Shown in pieces: positions 1-9,523 of a stretch of DNA of 64,000 nucleotides (positions within the stretch are counted from its first letter, which is position 1; each line of letters starts with the position of its first letter). The stretch is from NCBI RefSeq assembly GCF_022012435.1, contig NZ_JAKLUA010000001.1:1364001-1428000 (forward strand), read 5' to 3'. The DNA comes from Bradyrhizobium zhengyangense (GTDB lineage: Bacteria > Pseudomonadota > Alphaproteobacteria > Rhizobiales > Xanthobacteraceae). The notes below the pieces were generated by a model. It saw only the letters and a list, made by a program, of their open reading frames with translations. It was not told the origin of the DNA and did no database searches. The position numbers and the translations under genes were made by a program.

Positions 1-1
1 C

Positions 2-505
2 GACCTGGCGCGGATTTGCCGTCCGCTCGATTGGTTTGGACTGAACCACTACAGCCCGGTCTACGTGAAGGCGCGACCGGATTCGATGCTCGGCTACGAC
101 TTTGGCGACAAGCCGCCCGCCGTTCCTTTGACCCCGATCGGATGGCCGATCGAGCCCGACGCGTTCCGTAAGACGCTGCAGGAGGTCCACACAAATTATG
201 GCCTGCCCATCTACGTGCTCGAGAATGGCTACGGCGATTTCGGCCAGCCTGACCAGACCGGCGCGGTGGTCGACCCGGGGCGGATAGATTTTTTGAGGGC
301 CTATATCGACGCGATGAACGATGCCGCTTCCAGCGGCGTCGACGTTCGCGGCTATTTCGTCTGGTCGCTGCTCGACAATTTCGAATGGGACTTCGGGTAC
401 AGCAACAGGTTCGGCCTGACATACGTCGACTATGCTTCGCTTCGGCGAACCCCGAAATCGTCTTTCGGCTGGTATGCCGGGCTGATCAAGGCGACGCGGC
501 CATGA
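2..505 (+). CDS. GH1 beta-glucosidase, C-terminal part
   Basis: The reading frame is open from base 2, so the gene begins before the window and only its C-terminal third is visible. The segment DWFGLNHYSPVYV, the ENG motif carrying the family nucleophile glutamate (codon 221-223) and WSLLDNFEW are hallmarks of glycoside hydrolase family 1. Such enzymes hydrolyse beta-glucosides to glucose. The TGA stop overlaps the ATG of glk, and glucokinase and a PfkB kinase follow, so released glucose is probably phosphorylated by its operon partners. The fragment cannot show whether the enzyme is secreted or which aglycone it prefers. Confidence 0.9.
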   Translation, partial: DLARICRPLDWFGLNHYSPVYVKARPDSMLGYDFGDKPPAVPLTPIGWPIEPDAFRKTLQEVHTNYGLPIYVLENGYGDFGQPDQTGAVVDPGRIDFLRAYIDAMNDAASSGVDVRGYFVWSLLDNFEWDFGYSNRFGLTYVDYASLRRTPKSSFGWYAGLIKATRP

Positions 506-1476
506 TGAAAGCAACCACGCCAGGCCGAGTTCTGCTTGCAGATGTTGGAGGGACCAATGCCCGCTTCGCGCAGCAAACTGACGGCGAACTCAGCGCGATC
601 ACTCACATGGCCGTTAGCGACTACGACACCTTTCAGGAGGCGCTCGCTACCTACCTCGGCGCTGTGGCAACGGCCGAACGACCGGTTCACGTAATCCTTG
701 CCGCCTCCGGTGTGGTTCATAATGGGCGCTGCGCGCTCACGAACAATTCCTGGGTGGTCGATGCAGAGGAACTGCGCCGAGTCCATGAATTCTCGACCGT
801 ACGCCTGATCAACGACTTCGAAGCGGTCGCGTGGGCCCTGCCTCGCCTTGGCCCGAGCAGTCTGCTGCAGCTGGGGGGACAGCAGCGCCAACCGGGAGCG
901 CCTCTCGCTGCAATCGGCCCCGGCACTGGCTTGGGAATGGCCATCAGCATACCGCACCCCGGCGGGCAAATCGTATTATCCAGCGAGGGAGGCCATTCCA
1001 CGATGGCAAGCGGCTCTTTGCGCGAGGATGCCGTTATCGAGCACTTGCGCCGCCGCTTCGGACATGTGTCTGCCGAACGCATCTTGTCGGGCGCAGGGCT
1101 GGAAAACCTCCATGACGCCCTGGCCACGATCGAGGGCGCGAGCCTGCCAAAGCGTCGGGCCGCCGACATCACACGGGCCGCCATTGAGGGGACTTGTGCG
1201 ATCAGCCACAGCGCCGTTGACATGTTTTGCGCGATGCTGGGGTCCGTCGCAGGCAGCCTGGCGCTCGCGCTGAACGCGCGAGGCGGGATATTCATCGGCG
1301 GCGGCATTTTGCGCCACATGCCCGACTATCTCGCCGCTTCCCAGTTTCGCCGACGCTTCGAGGAGAAGGGGCGGCTCCGAACATTCCTCAAACCGATCCC
1401 GGCCTATCTGATCCTTGACGACGACGTCGCATTCGTCGGCCTTCGTAACCTGATGGAGGTGGAAGGCCTTGTCTGA
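502..1476 (+). CDS. glk: Glucokinase
   Basis: Phosphorylates glucose to glucose-6-phosphate with ATP in the cytoplasm. The N-terminus has the phosphate-binding LLADVGGTNARFA of the proteobacterial glucokinase family, and IGPGTGLGMA follows mid-protein. The 324 residues match the family length. The start is placed at the ATG that overlaps the stop of the beta-glucosidase gene (ATGA); a second ATG follows directly, and the frame stays open upstream only as a shadow of the previous gene. It overlaps pfkB by 8 bases, which suggests one operon with coupled translation. Confidence 0.92.
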   Translation: MMKATTPGRVLLADVGGTNARFAQQTDGELSAITHMAVSDYDTFQEALATYLGAVATAERPVHVILAASGVVHNGRCALTNNSWVVDAEELRRVHEFSTVRLINDFEAVAWALPRLGPSSLLQLGGQQRQPGAPLAAIGPGTGLGMAISIPHPGGQIVLSSEGGHSTMASGSLREDAVIEHLRRRFGHVSAERILSGAGLENLHDALATIEGASLPKRRAADITRAAIEGTCAISHSAVDMFCAMLGSVAGSLALALNARGGIFIGGGILRHMPDYLAASQFRRRFEEKGRLRTFLKPIPAYLILDDDVAFVGLRNLMEVEGLV

Positions 1477-2428
1477 CATGCCGCACATCGTGACCTTGAC
1501 GATCAACCCGGCGGTCGATCTGTCGACCTCGGTCAAGAAGATGGTGCCCTACACGAAGATGCGCTGCGCCGAACCTCAGCGCGATCCCGGCGGTGGTGGA
1601 ATCAATGTCGCCCGGGTCCTGAAACGGCTCGGCCTTGACGCAACCGCAGTCTATCCCGCTGGGGGTACAACCGGGCAAACCCTGACGGCACTGGTTGAAC
1701 GCGAGGCCGTGCGCAGCATCGTGATCCCGATATCGAACGATACGCGCGAAGACATCACCGTTTTCGACGAAACCAGCAGGGAGCAATTCAGGCTGGTGTT
1801 TCCGGGCGCCTGCCTGAGCGATTTTGAATGGCAGCAATGTCTCGACGCAATTGCGCGTCTCAGTCCACAAGTTGCGTTTGTCATCGCGAGCGGGAGCCTG
1901 CCGCCCGGCGCACCGGCCGATTTCTACGGCAGAGTAGTCCGGGCATCGAAAGGGGCCGCCAAGGTCATTGTGGATACGTCCGGCGCATCGCTCAAACCAG
2001 CGCTGGAAGCCGGCGTCTATCTCATCAAGCCCAACCTTCGGGAGTTTCAGGAGCTTGCCGGGATCAGCCGCACCGACGAGCTCTCGCTGGTGGATGCGGG
2101 CCGCCGCCTGCTCCAAGGCTATCGAATCGAGATCATTGCTCTCTCGATGGGCCCCAGCGGGGCCCTGCTCATCTCGCGCGACGTCGTCTTGCGTGCGAAC
2201 GGCCTTGTTATGGAGCCCGTCAGCGTGTCCGGAGCAGGTGACAGCTTCCTTGGGGCGATGGTGTCGCGCCTCGCAAACGGCGACAAGCTCGATAGCGCGC
2301 TGCGCTATGGCGTTGCCGGCGGTTCGGCGGCGCTGCTCAGCCCCGGAACAGGACTTTGTCTTGGTGCGGACGTTCATCGTCTCGCAGCCAGCGTGAACGT
2401 CGCAAGCGTTGCTGGCTATCATGCCTAG
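1469..2428 (+). CDS. pfkB: PfkB-family hexose-phosphate kinase (Pfk-2 type)
   Basis: A ribokinase-fold sugar kinase of 319 residues. The opening IVTLTINPAVDLSTSV, the GGGGINVARVL block, the AGG loop and the C-terminal GAGDSF anion-hole motif with catalytic Asp resemble E. coli Pfk-2 more than fructose-1-phosphate kinase. The likely reaction is fructose-6-phosphate plus ATP to fructose-1,6-bisphosphate, although tagatose-6-phosphate is a possible substrate. A TTG start is chosen because GGAGGT at 1455-1460 sits 8 bases before it; the ATG at 1478 is too far from that site. It overlaps the end of glk. Many rhizobia lack a phosphofructokinase, so its presence matters for how glucose is used. Confidence 0.85.
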   Translation: MSDMPHIVTLTINPAVDLSTSVKKMVPYTKMRCAEPQRDPGGGGINVARVLKRLGLDATAVYPAGGTTGQTLTALVEREAVRSIVIPISNDTREDITVFDETSREQFRLVFPGACLSDFEWQQCLDAIARLSPQVAFVIASGSLPPGAPADFYGRVVRASKGAAKVIVDTSGASLKPALEAGVYLIKPNLREFQELAGISRTDELSLVDAGRRLLQGYRIEIIALSMGPSGALLISRDVVLRANGLVMEPVSVSGAGDSFLGAMVSRLANGDKLDSALRYGVAGGSAALLSPGTGLCLGADVHRLAASVNVASVAGYHA

Positions 2429-3536
2429 CAACGTGGCACGCCACTCGCCGGGTGAACAGCAGTTGCTGGTGCGCTTCTGGAAAAGTGCCCGCGGCTTTTG
2501 GGCTGGCCGGTCGGCGGGTTGGGCCTGGCTGCTCACCGTGTCGCTCATTGCAACGGTTCTCCTGCAACTGCTGACCCAGTATTCGCTGAACTTCTGGAAC
2601 CGCGATTTCTTCAACGCGATCGAACGCAGGGACGGAAAGGAGCTTCTAAGCCAGGCGATACGATTCATCCCACTTGCCGCGGCCAGCCTGTCGCTCGTCG
2701 TTTTCTCGGTCTGGGGCCGGATGACACTGCAGCGGATGTGGAGAGCATGGCTCAGCGACGAACTTTACTGGTACTGGCTGGAGCGGAATCGCTTCGTGCG
2801 ACTGAACTCCGTGGCAGGAGATTATCAGGCTCCTGAATATCGGATCGCCGAGGACGGCAGGCTGGCGACGGACCTTCCGGTCGACCTCGTTCTAGGGCTT
2901 ATTGCCTCACTCCTGACAGGGACGACCTTCATCGGGATCCTCTGGGTGGTTGGAGGCAGCCTCGCAATCGACGTGGGGACCTTCGTTGTGACCATTCCCG
3001 GATATCTCGTCGTCGCCGTCATTATCTATTCGATTGTCGTGGCAGCCATGACGATACTGATCGGTCAGCGGCTGACGCACGTACTTGAGGAGAACAAGCG
3101 GGCTGAGGCGCAATTGAGGGCCATCGGGACTCATGTGCGCGAACGCGGAGAGGGCGTGGCGTCCGAAACCGAAGGCGAGGATGGACTCCGCGCCATTCGC
3201 CTTGCCCTCAAGGCGGTGATCGCCGCGTGGCTGGATTATTGCTGGCAGCTCATGCGCCTGACAGTCATAACCCACACAAACTCTCTGGTGACGCCAGTCA
3301 TTGGATTGTTGCTCTGCACGCCGAAATACGTTGCCGGGACGATGCTCCTCGGCGAGGTCGTTCAGGCTGCTGCGGCGTTCGTCGTGGTCCAAAGCGCCTG
3401 CAGTTGGTTCACGGACAACTATCCGCGTCTGGCAGAATGGGCCGCGTCGGCCAACCGCGTTGCGTCGCTGCTGCTCGCGCTGGACAAGATCGATCAGTGT
3501 CATAGACACGACGAGTCAGCGCGCACAGGCAGTTGA
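2409..3536 (+). CDS. ABC exporter membrane domain (YddA/SbmA-like), ATPase domain missing
   Basis: The protein matches the membrane half of YddA-type ABC transporters (ABC_membrane_2 family). It has several hydrophobic helices, an SLNFWNRDFFNAIE segment and an ending LAEWAASANRVASLL that normally leads into the nucleotide-binding domain. Here it stops at residue 375, with no Walker A, signature or Walker B, whereas full members have roughly 550-600 residues. The start overlaps pfkB; ATGs at 2409 and 2421 are both possible. It may be a deletion remnant, or it may work like SbmA/BacA, which lack an ATPase. No ATPase is visible in the 53 bases before rhaI. Confidence 0.65.
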   Translation: MLAIMPSNVARHSPGEQQLLVRFWKSARGFWAGRSAGWAWLLTVSLIATVLLQLLTQYSLNFWNRDFFNAIERRDGKELLSQAIRFIPLAAASLSLVVFSVWGRMTLQRMWRAWLSDELYWYWLERNRFVRLNSVAGDYQAPEYRIAEDGRLATDLPVDLVLGLIASLLTGTTFIGILWVVGGSLAIDVGTFVVTIPGYLVVAVIIYSIVVAAMTILIGQRLTHVLEENKRAEAQLRAIGTHVRERGEGVASETEGEDGLRAIRLALKAVIAAWLDYCWQLMRLTVITHTNSLVTPVIGLLLCTPKYVAGTMLLGEVVQAAAAFVVVQSACSWFTDNYPRLAEWAASANRVASLLLALDKIDQCHRHDESARTGS

Positions 3537-3589
3537 TCGGAGCGCGCAGGAACGTAGCCACAATTCTGGCAAGACGAGAGACCACCTTC

Positions 3590-4888
3590 CTAGACGATGC
3601 CAGCCGAAGTCCCACCGACGATGGGACGTTCCCTCGCCTTTCGCGCCCGGTAGCCGGATGCGCGATAGGCAGCAATTGGGGCGATGGCCCCGCCGGCCCG
3701 CATGCGGGCGACGGCAAGGAGCGGCGAGACATCTGTGGTGAAGGCGCGTTTCAATTCGAGATGAGCACCGAGCGCGTCGTTCGCGTCCTGCGCCGCTTCA
3801 ATGGCGGCGCGATCGACCATCAGAGCCTGCGCATAAGCGCGCTGCAGCTCGATCGCCGATTGCATCAGACTCTCGATAGGATCGGTCACGTTGTGCGACT
3901 GGTCGATCATATAGGCAGGCGCGAAACCTTCCACTCTGCGACGCTCGGCGTCGATCAGCTCGTTGAAGACGAGAAACAGTCGGAACGGCTCGACTGAGCC
4001 ACTGTCGAGATCGTCATCGCCGTATTTTGAATCATTGAAATGAAAGCCGGCGAGCTTGTTGAAGCGAACGAGCCGAGCCACGATCTGCTCGATATTCACG
4101 TTCGGCGCGTGGTGGCCGAGATCGACGAGGCAATGCGCCTTGGGCCCGAGCTCCTGCGCGACCGCAAAACTCGTGCCCCAATCCGAGATCACGGTCGAGT
4201 AGAACGCCGGTTCGTACAGCTTATGCTCGAGGAACACCCGCCAGTCGGCAGGTAGTGCCGCGACGATCTCACGCATCGCGTCGATGTAGCGGTCGAGCGC
4301 CCTGGTCAGATTCGACTGGCCGGCAAGATTCGAGCCGTCGGCGATCCAGACGGTCAGGGCCTTCGAGCCGAGCTTGCGGCCGATCTCGATACATTCGACG
4401 TTATGGGCGATGGCCTGCGCGCGCACCCGCGCATCGGTATGCGACAGCGAGCCGAACTTGTACGAAAGCTCTTGGCCCGGCTGATCCTGGAAGGTGTTCG
4501 AGTTGACTGCGTCGAAGGCCAGGCCGTGACCCGCGGCCTGTTCGCGCAAGGCGGCATAATCGTCGACCTTGTCCCACGGGAAGTGCGGCGAGATCGTCGG
4601 AGTTGCCCGTGCCAACAGCTGGATCACCGCGCAATCGTCGATCTTCTCGACAACATTTCGCGGCTCGCCCGGCCCCGGAAATCGCGCGAACCGCGTGCCC
4701 CCTGTGCCAACGCCCCAGGTCGGAATGGCGACGCTAAAGGCCATGACTTTCTGCACCAGGGCGTCCGCATCGATGCCATGCCGCGCCAGCGCGCGCTTCA
4801 GGGCGTCATAGTCTTCGCTGATCGCACCTTCGAGCCGCGCATTGTGCTCGGCGACGAAATCCGCACTGATCGAGAACGAGGGGCTCAT
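3590..4888 (-). CDS. rhaI: L-rhamnose isomerase (Rhizobium RhaI type)
   Basis: Converts L-rhamnose to L-rhamnulose. The 432-residue protein is a TIM-barrel sugar isomerase of the type found in rhizobial rha loci, not the E. coli RhaA type. Visible metal- and substrate-site segments include FLEHKLYEPAFY, LVDLGHHAPN, FHFNDSKYGDDDLD and YMIDQSHN. Its ATG overlaps the stop of rhaD by four bases (ATGA), so the two are co-translated from the minus strand, divergent from rhaR. Promoter control by RhaR is likely from the context. Confidence 0.93.
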   Translation of the reverse strand: MSPSFSISADFVAEHNARLEGAISEDYDALKRALARHGIDADALVQKVMAFSVAIPTWGVGTGGTRFARFPGPGEPRNVVEKIDDCAVIQLLARATPTISPHFPWDKVDDYAALREQAAGHGLAFDAVNSNTFQDQPGQELSYKFGSLSHTDARVRAQAIAHNVECIEIGRKLGSKALTVWIADGSNLAGQSNLTRALDRYIDAMREIVAALPADWRVFLEHKLYEPAFYSTVISDWGTSFAVAQELGPKAHCLVDLGHHAPNVNIEQIVARLVRFNKLAGFHFNDSKYGDDDLDSGSVEPFRLFLVFNELIDAERRRVEGFAPAYMIDQSHNVTDPIESLMQSAIELQRAYAQALMVDRAAIEAAQDANDALGAHLELKRAFTTDVSPLLAVARMRAGGAIAPIAAYRASGYRARKARERPIVGGTSAGIV

Positions 4889-6981
4889 CGCGTGAAGGCC
4901 TGGGCGTTGCCGGCATCGACATTGAGAATGTTTCCGGTCGACTTGGCCGAAAGGTCGGACGCGAAGAAGTAGATACCCTCGGCGATGTCCTCAGGAAAGA
5001 CCGACAATTTTAGCATCGAGCGCTGGCGGTAGACTTCCTCGAGTTGGTCCTCCGCAACCTTGTTGGACGCCGCACGCTGCTGGCGCCACTCGCCCTCCCA
5101 GATCTTCGAGCCGCGCAACACCGCGTCCGGATTGACCGTGTTGACGCGGATGCCATGCACTGCGCCTTCCAGCGCGAGGCAGCGGGCGAGATGGATCTCC
5201 GAGGCCTTGGCGGCGCAATAAGCCGAGGCGCCGGCCGAAGCGGCAAGGCCGTTCTTCGAGGCCACGAAGATGATGGCGCCGCCGATGTTTTGGCGCTGCA
5301 TCAGCCGGAATGCCTCGCGCGAGACGAGGAAATAGCCGGTGGCGAGAATGTCCATGTTCTTCTGCCAGAGCCCAAGACTCGTATCCTCGACAGGCGAGGC
5401 CGAGGCGATCCCGGCATTCGAGACGACGATGTCGACACCGCCGAAGGCGCGCGCGGCCTCTTCGAACGACGCCACCACGGCCTCCTCGTCGGTCACATCG
5501 AGCTTCACGCCGATCGCAGCATCCCGGCCATGGCGCTTCGTGATCGCCGTAACGCGCTCGTTGAGCGCCTTCTCGTCGATATCGGCGATGATGAGACAAG
5601 CGCCTTCGCCGAGCAGCCGCTGCGCGGTCGCCCCACCGATACCGCCGGCGCCGCCTGTGACATAGGCGATACGCCCCGCAAGCGATTTCGGCTTGGGCAT
5701 GCGCTGGAGCTTGGCCTCTTCCAGCAGCCAGTATTCGATATTGAAGGCCTCCTGCTCGGCAAGGCCGACATAGGCGCTGACGCCCGAGGCGCCGCGCATG
5801 ACGTTGATCGCGTTGACGTAAAACTCGGCCGCAACGCGCGCCGTCGCCTTATCCTTGGCGAAGGTGAACATGCCGATTCCCGGCACAAGATACACGACCG
5901 CGTTGGGATCGCGCATGGCCGGTGTGTCAGGGTGTTTGCAGCGCTCGTAATAGGCGGCGTAGTCGCGCCGGTATGCGGCGAGGAGGTCGTCGAGACCGGC
6001 GACCACCTCGTCGAGGTTGTCGCGCGCGGGATCGTAGGGCAACAGCAACGGACGGATCTTGGTCCGAAGAAAATGATCCGGACAGGAGGTGCCGAGCGGC
6101 GCCAGCTTCGTCAGCGCGCTGGAGTTGACGAACTCCAGCACCTCCGGCGCATCGGTGAAATGGCCGATCTTGCGCTCATCCGCAGAGATCTTGCCACGGA
6201 TCAGCGGCATCAGCCTCGCCGCGATCGCGCGGCGCCTGTCCGGTGCGGCCGTCTGGACCTTGGCGCCGCCGAAGGCCGGCTTCTGCTCATGTGCGGCAAG
6301 CCAATCCGCGGCCTGCTGAATCACCCGCAAGGTCATCTCGTAACAGGCCTTCGACGTCTCAGCCCAAGTGAACAGCCCGTGCCCACCGAGGACCACGCCG
6401 ACATAGTCAGGATGACGCGCCGCCATCTCGCCCAGCTTCAGGCCAAGATCGAAGCCGGGCCGCTGCCACGGCAAGAAGCCGAGCTTGCCGCCGAACACCT
6501 CGCGGGTCAGATGCTCGGCGTCTTCCGAGGCGGCGATGGCGATCACCGCATCGGCATGGACGTGATCGACGTGCCGGTGCGGCACGAAGGCGTGCAAGGG
6601 CGTATCGATCGACGTCGCCCGCGGATTGAGATCGAAGGTACAGTGATTGAACAAGGCGACCATCTCGTCCTCATGGGCGAGGCCACGATAGAGGCCCTTC
6701 AGGCCCTCCAGCTTATCGAGATACAGCGTCGAAAAGCCGTCGCGCTTCATCGAGCCGATGTCGCCGCCCGACCCTTTGACCCAGAGCACGCGGACACTCT
6801 CGCCCGTCAGCGGATCCTTCATCTCGATCTTGGCCGAGGTGTTGCCGCCGCCGAAATTGGTGATGCGCAGATCAGCCCCGAGCAGGTTCGAGCGGTAGAG
6901 CAATTGACCGGCCTCATCGAGCCCGGCGGCGCGCGCGTCGTCCCACAGATTTGGCAGGGGCGTGGCCGCAACCTCGCTCAT
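4885..6981 (-). CDS. rhaD: Bifunctional rhamnulose-1-phosphate aldolase / short-chain dehydrogenase
   Basis: A 698-residue fusion. Residues 1 to about 400 form a class II aldolase domain with FGGGNTSAK, VKGSGGD, the metal-binding HRHVDHVHADAVIA and LGGHGLF. Residues from about 430 form an SDR domain with the VTGGAGGIGG Rossmann loop and a YCAAK catalytic motif. In this family the aldolase splits rhamnulose phosphate to dihydroxyacetone phosphate and L-lactaldehyde, and the SDR domain is thought to oxidise lactaldehyde. A strong GGGAGG site precedes the ATG. It leads the rhaDI operon and is divergent from rhaR. Confidence 0.93.
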   Translation of the reverse strand: MSEVAATPLPNLWDDARAAGLDEAGQLLYRSNLLGADLRITNFGGGNTSAKIEMKDPLTGESVRVLWVKGSGGDIGSMKRDGFSTLYLDKLEGLKGLYRGLAHEDEMVALFNHCTFDLNPRATSIDTPLHAFVPHRHVDHVHADAVIAIAASEDAEHLTREVFGGKLGFLPWQRPGFDLGLKLGEMAARHPDYVGVVLGGHGLFTWAETSKACYEMTLRVIQQAADWLAAHEQKPAFGGAKVQTAAPDRRRAIAARLMPLIRGKISADERKIGHFTDAPEVLEFVNSSALTKLAPLGTSCPDHFLRTKIRPLLLPYDPARDNLDEVVAGLDDLLAAYRRDYAAYYERCKHPDTPAMRDPNAVVYLVPGIGMFTFAKDKATARVAAEFYVNAINVMRGASGVSAYVGLAEQEAFNIEYWLLEEAKLQRMPKPKSLAGRIAYVTGGAGGIGGATAQRLLGEGACLIIADIDEKALNERVTAITKRHGRDAAIGVKLDVTDEEAVVASFEEAARAFGGVDIVVSNAGIASASPVEDTSLGLWQKNMDILATGYFLVSREAFRLMQRQNIGGAIIFVASKNGLAASAGASAYCAAKASEIHLARCLALEGAVHGIRVNTVNPDAVLRGSKIWEGEWRQQRAASNKVAEDQLEEVYRQRSMLKLSVFPEDIAEGIYFFASDLSAKSTGNILNVDAGNAQAFTR

Positions 6982-7029
6982 GACGCATCCTCCCTGTGCT
7001 TGATCTTTCGAGCAGCTTAGGCCGGGGAT

Positions 7030-7079
7030 TCAATCAAGGTCAATCACTCACACTCACAGCCGCGACGCAATATGATTGA
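7030..7079. promoter_or_regulatory. Candidate RhaR operator in the rhaD-rhaR intergenic region
   Basis: TCAATCA occurs at 7030-7036 and again at 7040-7046, ten bases apart, and its inverse TGATTGA lies at 7073-7079. Two same-face half-sites plus an inverted one between divergent rhaD and rhaR are what a DeoR-family repressor could bind. The link to RhaR is inferred from position only. Confidence 0.45.
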
Positions 7080-7166
7080 TGCAGCGCGATATTGAGCGAA
7101 TGTGATGGTTTGCAGTTGACCGTCGCGCGAGAGCGTGACCTATTTACCGGCAAAAGGGAGGGCGAC

Positions 7167-7979
7167 GTGCACGAGCGGGAACGCTGGCAGGTCATCAAGG
7201 CACTGTTGCGCGAGCGGTCGCTGGTGCGCATCGCCGACGCTTGTCGCGCGACCGGCGTCTCCGAAGCCTCGATCCGGCGCGACTTTGCCAGGCTCGCCGA
7301 GCAAGGTGTCGCGATCAGAGTGCACGGCGGGCTCGAAGCCCTGCCGGAAACCGCCAACGCACCGGGCGACGTCGTTTCCCTTGCCACGCGCTCCTTCGAC
7401 GTCAGCCAGACACTCAACATCGACGCCAAGCGCGCCATCGCGAAAGCGGCCGTCGCCCTCTGCGCCGACGGCGACACCATCATCATCAACGGTGGCACGA
7501 CCACCTATCAGATGGGCGAGTATCTGCGCGAGCGTCGCCTGAAGGTGTTGACCAATTCCTATCTCCTCGCCGACGCGCTGATCCACACATCGAAATGCCG
7601 CGTCGCCTTGCCGGGCGGCGAGGTCTACCGGGAGCAGGGTATGATCGTCTCGCCTTTCGACGAGGATGCGATTCAGCACTATTCGGCGACGCGGATGTTC
7701 ATGAGTGCGATCTCGATCGGCCCCCTCGGTGTGATCGAAGGCGATCCCCTGCTCGCCCGCGCCGAATCCAAGCTGCTGAAGCGCGCCGACAAGCTGATTG
7801 TGCTCGCTGATTCCTCAAAATTCGTCTCGCGCGGCAGCCTTGTCGTCTGCCCACTCTCGCGCATCGACACGTTGATCACCGATGCCGACGCACCAAACGA
7901 CGCACTCGACATGCTGCGCGGACACGGTGTCCGCGTCGTTGTCGTCGATGCGAGCGCTCAAACCACTGCGGCGGCGTGA
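7167..7979 (+). CDS. rhaR: DeoR-family regulator of rhamnose catabolism
   Basis: A 270-residue DeoR protein. The N-terminal winged helix (RIADACRATGVSEASIRRD) is followed by the sugar-phosphate sensor domain with INGGTTTYQMGEYL. GTG at 7167 is chosen as start because GGGAGG at 7156-7161 precedes it by five bases; the frame extends upstream to 7092 without a good ribosome site. It is divergent from rhaDI and its stop overlaps the region where the transporter ATPase begins, so it probably controls both arms of the locus in response to a rhamnose-pathway intermediate. Confidence 0.88.
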   Translation: MHERERWQVIKALLRERSLVRIADACRATGVSEASIRRDFARLAEQGVAIRVHGGLEALPETANAPGDVVSLATRSFDVSQTLNIDAKRAIAKAAVALCADGDTIIINGGTTTYQMGEYLRERRLKVLTNSYLLADALIHTSKCRVALPGGEVYREQGMIVSPFDEDAIQHYSATRMFMSAISIGPLGVIEGDPLLARAESKLLKRADKLIVLADSSKFVSRGSLVVCPLSRIDTLITDADAPNDALDMLRGHGVRVVVVDASAQTTAAA

Positions 7980-7981
7980 TC

Positions 7982-9523
7982 ATGACAACCGGCCCGCATA
8001 GCGAAACTCCGACAGCACCGCTCCTGTCGGTGCGTGCGATCGAAAAGTCCTTTCCGGGCGTGCGGGCCCTGTCAGGCGTCTCGTTTGAGGCCGCCAGGGG
8101 CGAGGTCCACGCCCTGCTCGGCGAGAACGGTGCCGGCAAGTCGACTCTGATCAAGATCATCTCCGGCGTGTTCCCGCCCGATCGCGGCGAGGTGCTCGTG
8201 GACGGCAGCCCGGTCGACCTCGCGCGGCCGGACGATGCCAGGCGCGCCGGCATCGCCACGATCTATCAGGAGCTGCTGCTGTTTCCGGAGCTCACGGTCG
8301 CCGAGAATATCTTCATGGGGCATGCGCCGCGCGCTCGCCTTGGCCGGATCGACTGGCGGGCGATGCGCGAGAAGACCAATGCCCTGCTTGCTTCGCTGGA
8401 GATTCATGATCTGCAAGCCGACCGTATCGTCGGCTCCCTCAGTGTCGGAAATCGGCAGCGCGTCGAAATCCTGCGCGCGCTGTCACAGGATGCGCGCATC
8501 CTGATCATGGACGAGCCGACCGCGGCCCTGACCGAATACGACGTGACGCGGCTGTTCGATATCGTGCGCAAGCTCAAAGCCCGCGGCGTCGCCGTGATCT
8601 ATATCAGCCATCGGCTCGATGAGATCTTTGCGATCGCCGATCGGGTCACCGTGCTGCGCGATGGCGCTCATGTCGCAACCAGGCGCGTCGCGGATACGGA
8701 CGCAGCCGGGCTCGTGCAATTGATGGTCGGCCGCAGGATCGAAAGCCTGTTCCCGAAGGTCACGGTTCCGATCGGCAAGCCGGTGCTCGAGGTGAAGGGC
8801 CTCGAACGACGGCCGCTGACAAGGAGCGTCTCGCTCACGGTGCGCGCTGGCGAGATCGTGGGCCTTGCCGGCCTCGTCGGCTCGGGTCGGAGCGAGCTGG
8901 CGCAAACCATTTTCGGCGTCACGCCGGCCGATGGCGGCGAGATCCGGATCGATGGGCAGCAGGCCGACATTCGCTCACCCGCCCAGGCGCGGTCTTTGGG
9001 CGTCGCCTACGTTCCCGAAGATCGCGGCACGCAAGGTCTGGTGCGGCCGATGACGGTGCGCGAGAACTTCAGCCTCGCCGCGCTGGGCAAGGTCGCATTC
9101 GGCGGCTTCATCGATCGTGGCGCCGAACGCAAGCTCGCCGGCGATGGCGTCAAGCGCTTTGCCGTCAAGACGAGCTCGCTCGAGCAGATCGCGGGCAAGC
9201 TCTCCGGCGGCAATCAACAGAAGATCGTGCTAGGCAAATGGCTCGCCAATGGGCCGAAGCTGTTGATCCTCGACGAGCCGACGCGCGGCATCGATGTCGG
9301 TGCCAAGGCGGAGATCCATCGGTTGATGGGCGAGCTTGCGGCCCAAGGGCTCGCTATCTTGATGATTTCGAGCGAACTGCCGGAGGTGCTCGGCATGAGC
9401 GACCGCGTGCTGGTGATGCGCGAAGGCCGTATCGTTGCCGAATTTCCGCGCGAAGAGGCAACCCCGGAGTCGGTTGGCGCAGCAATGATGGGCAGCCATG
9501 AAAGCGCGGAGAAAGCGGCATGA
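7982..9523 (+). CDS. rhaT: Rhamnose ABC importer, ATP-binding subunit
   Basis: A double-cassette ATPase of the RbsA/CUT2 type. The first half has Walker [10 protein letters not shown] and Walker [12 protein letters not shown]. The second half has a degenerate Walker A (GLVGSGRSE), which is normal for this family, with signature LSGGNQQK and Walker [13 protein letters not shown]. It energises uptake through RhaP and RhaQ. The start could also be the GTG at 7976, which overlaps the rhaR stop; no clear ribosome site separates the two options. Confidence 0.9.
   Translation: MTTGPHSETPTAPLLSVRAIEKSFPGVRALSGVSFEAARGEVHALLGENGAGKSTLIKIISGVFPPDRGEVLVDGSPVDLARPDDARRAGIATIYQELLLFPELTVAENIFMGHAPRARLGRIDWRAMREKTNALLASLEIHDLQADRIVGSLSVGNRQRVEILRALSQDARILIMDEPTAALTEYDVTRLFDIVRKLKARGVAVIYISHRLDEIFAIADRVTVLRDGAHVATRRVADTDAAGLVQLMVGRRIESLFPKVTVPIGKPVLEVKGLERRPLTRSVSLTVRAGEIVGLAGLVGSGRSELAQTIFGVTPADGGEIRIDGQQADIRSPAQARSLGVAYVPEDRGTQGLVRPMTVRENFSLAALGKVAFGGFIDRGAERKLAGDGVKRFAVKTSSLEQIAGKLSGGNQQKIVLGKWLANGPKLLILDEPTRGIDVGAKAEIHRLMGELAAQGLAILMISSELPEVLGMSDRVLVMREGRIVAEFPREEATPESVGAAMMGSHESAEKAA

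Noticed and set aside
2409..3536. Assigning the truncated ABC protein as BacA/SbmA
   Set aside because: Its sequence is closer to the YddA-type membrane domain, so a functional BacA role is not supported.
5044..7020. A 658-codon open frame opposite rhaD
   Set aside because: It mirrors the rhaD codons in high-GC DNA, has no family signature, and rhaD has clear domains on the other strand.
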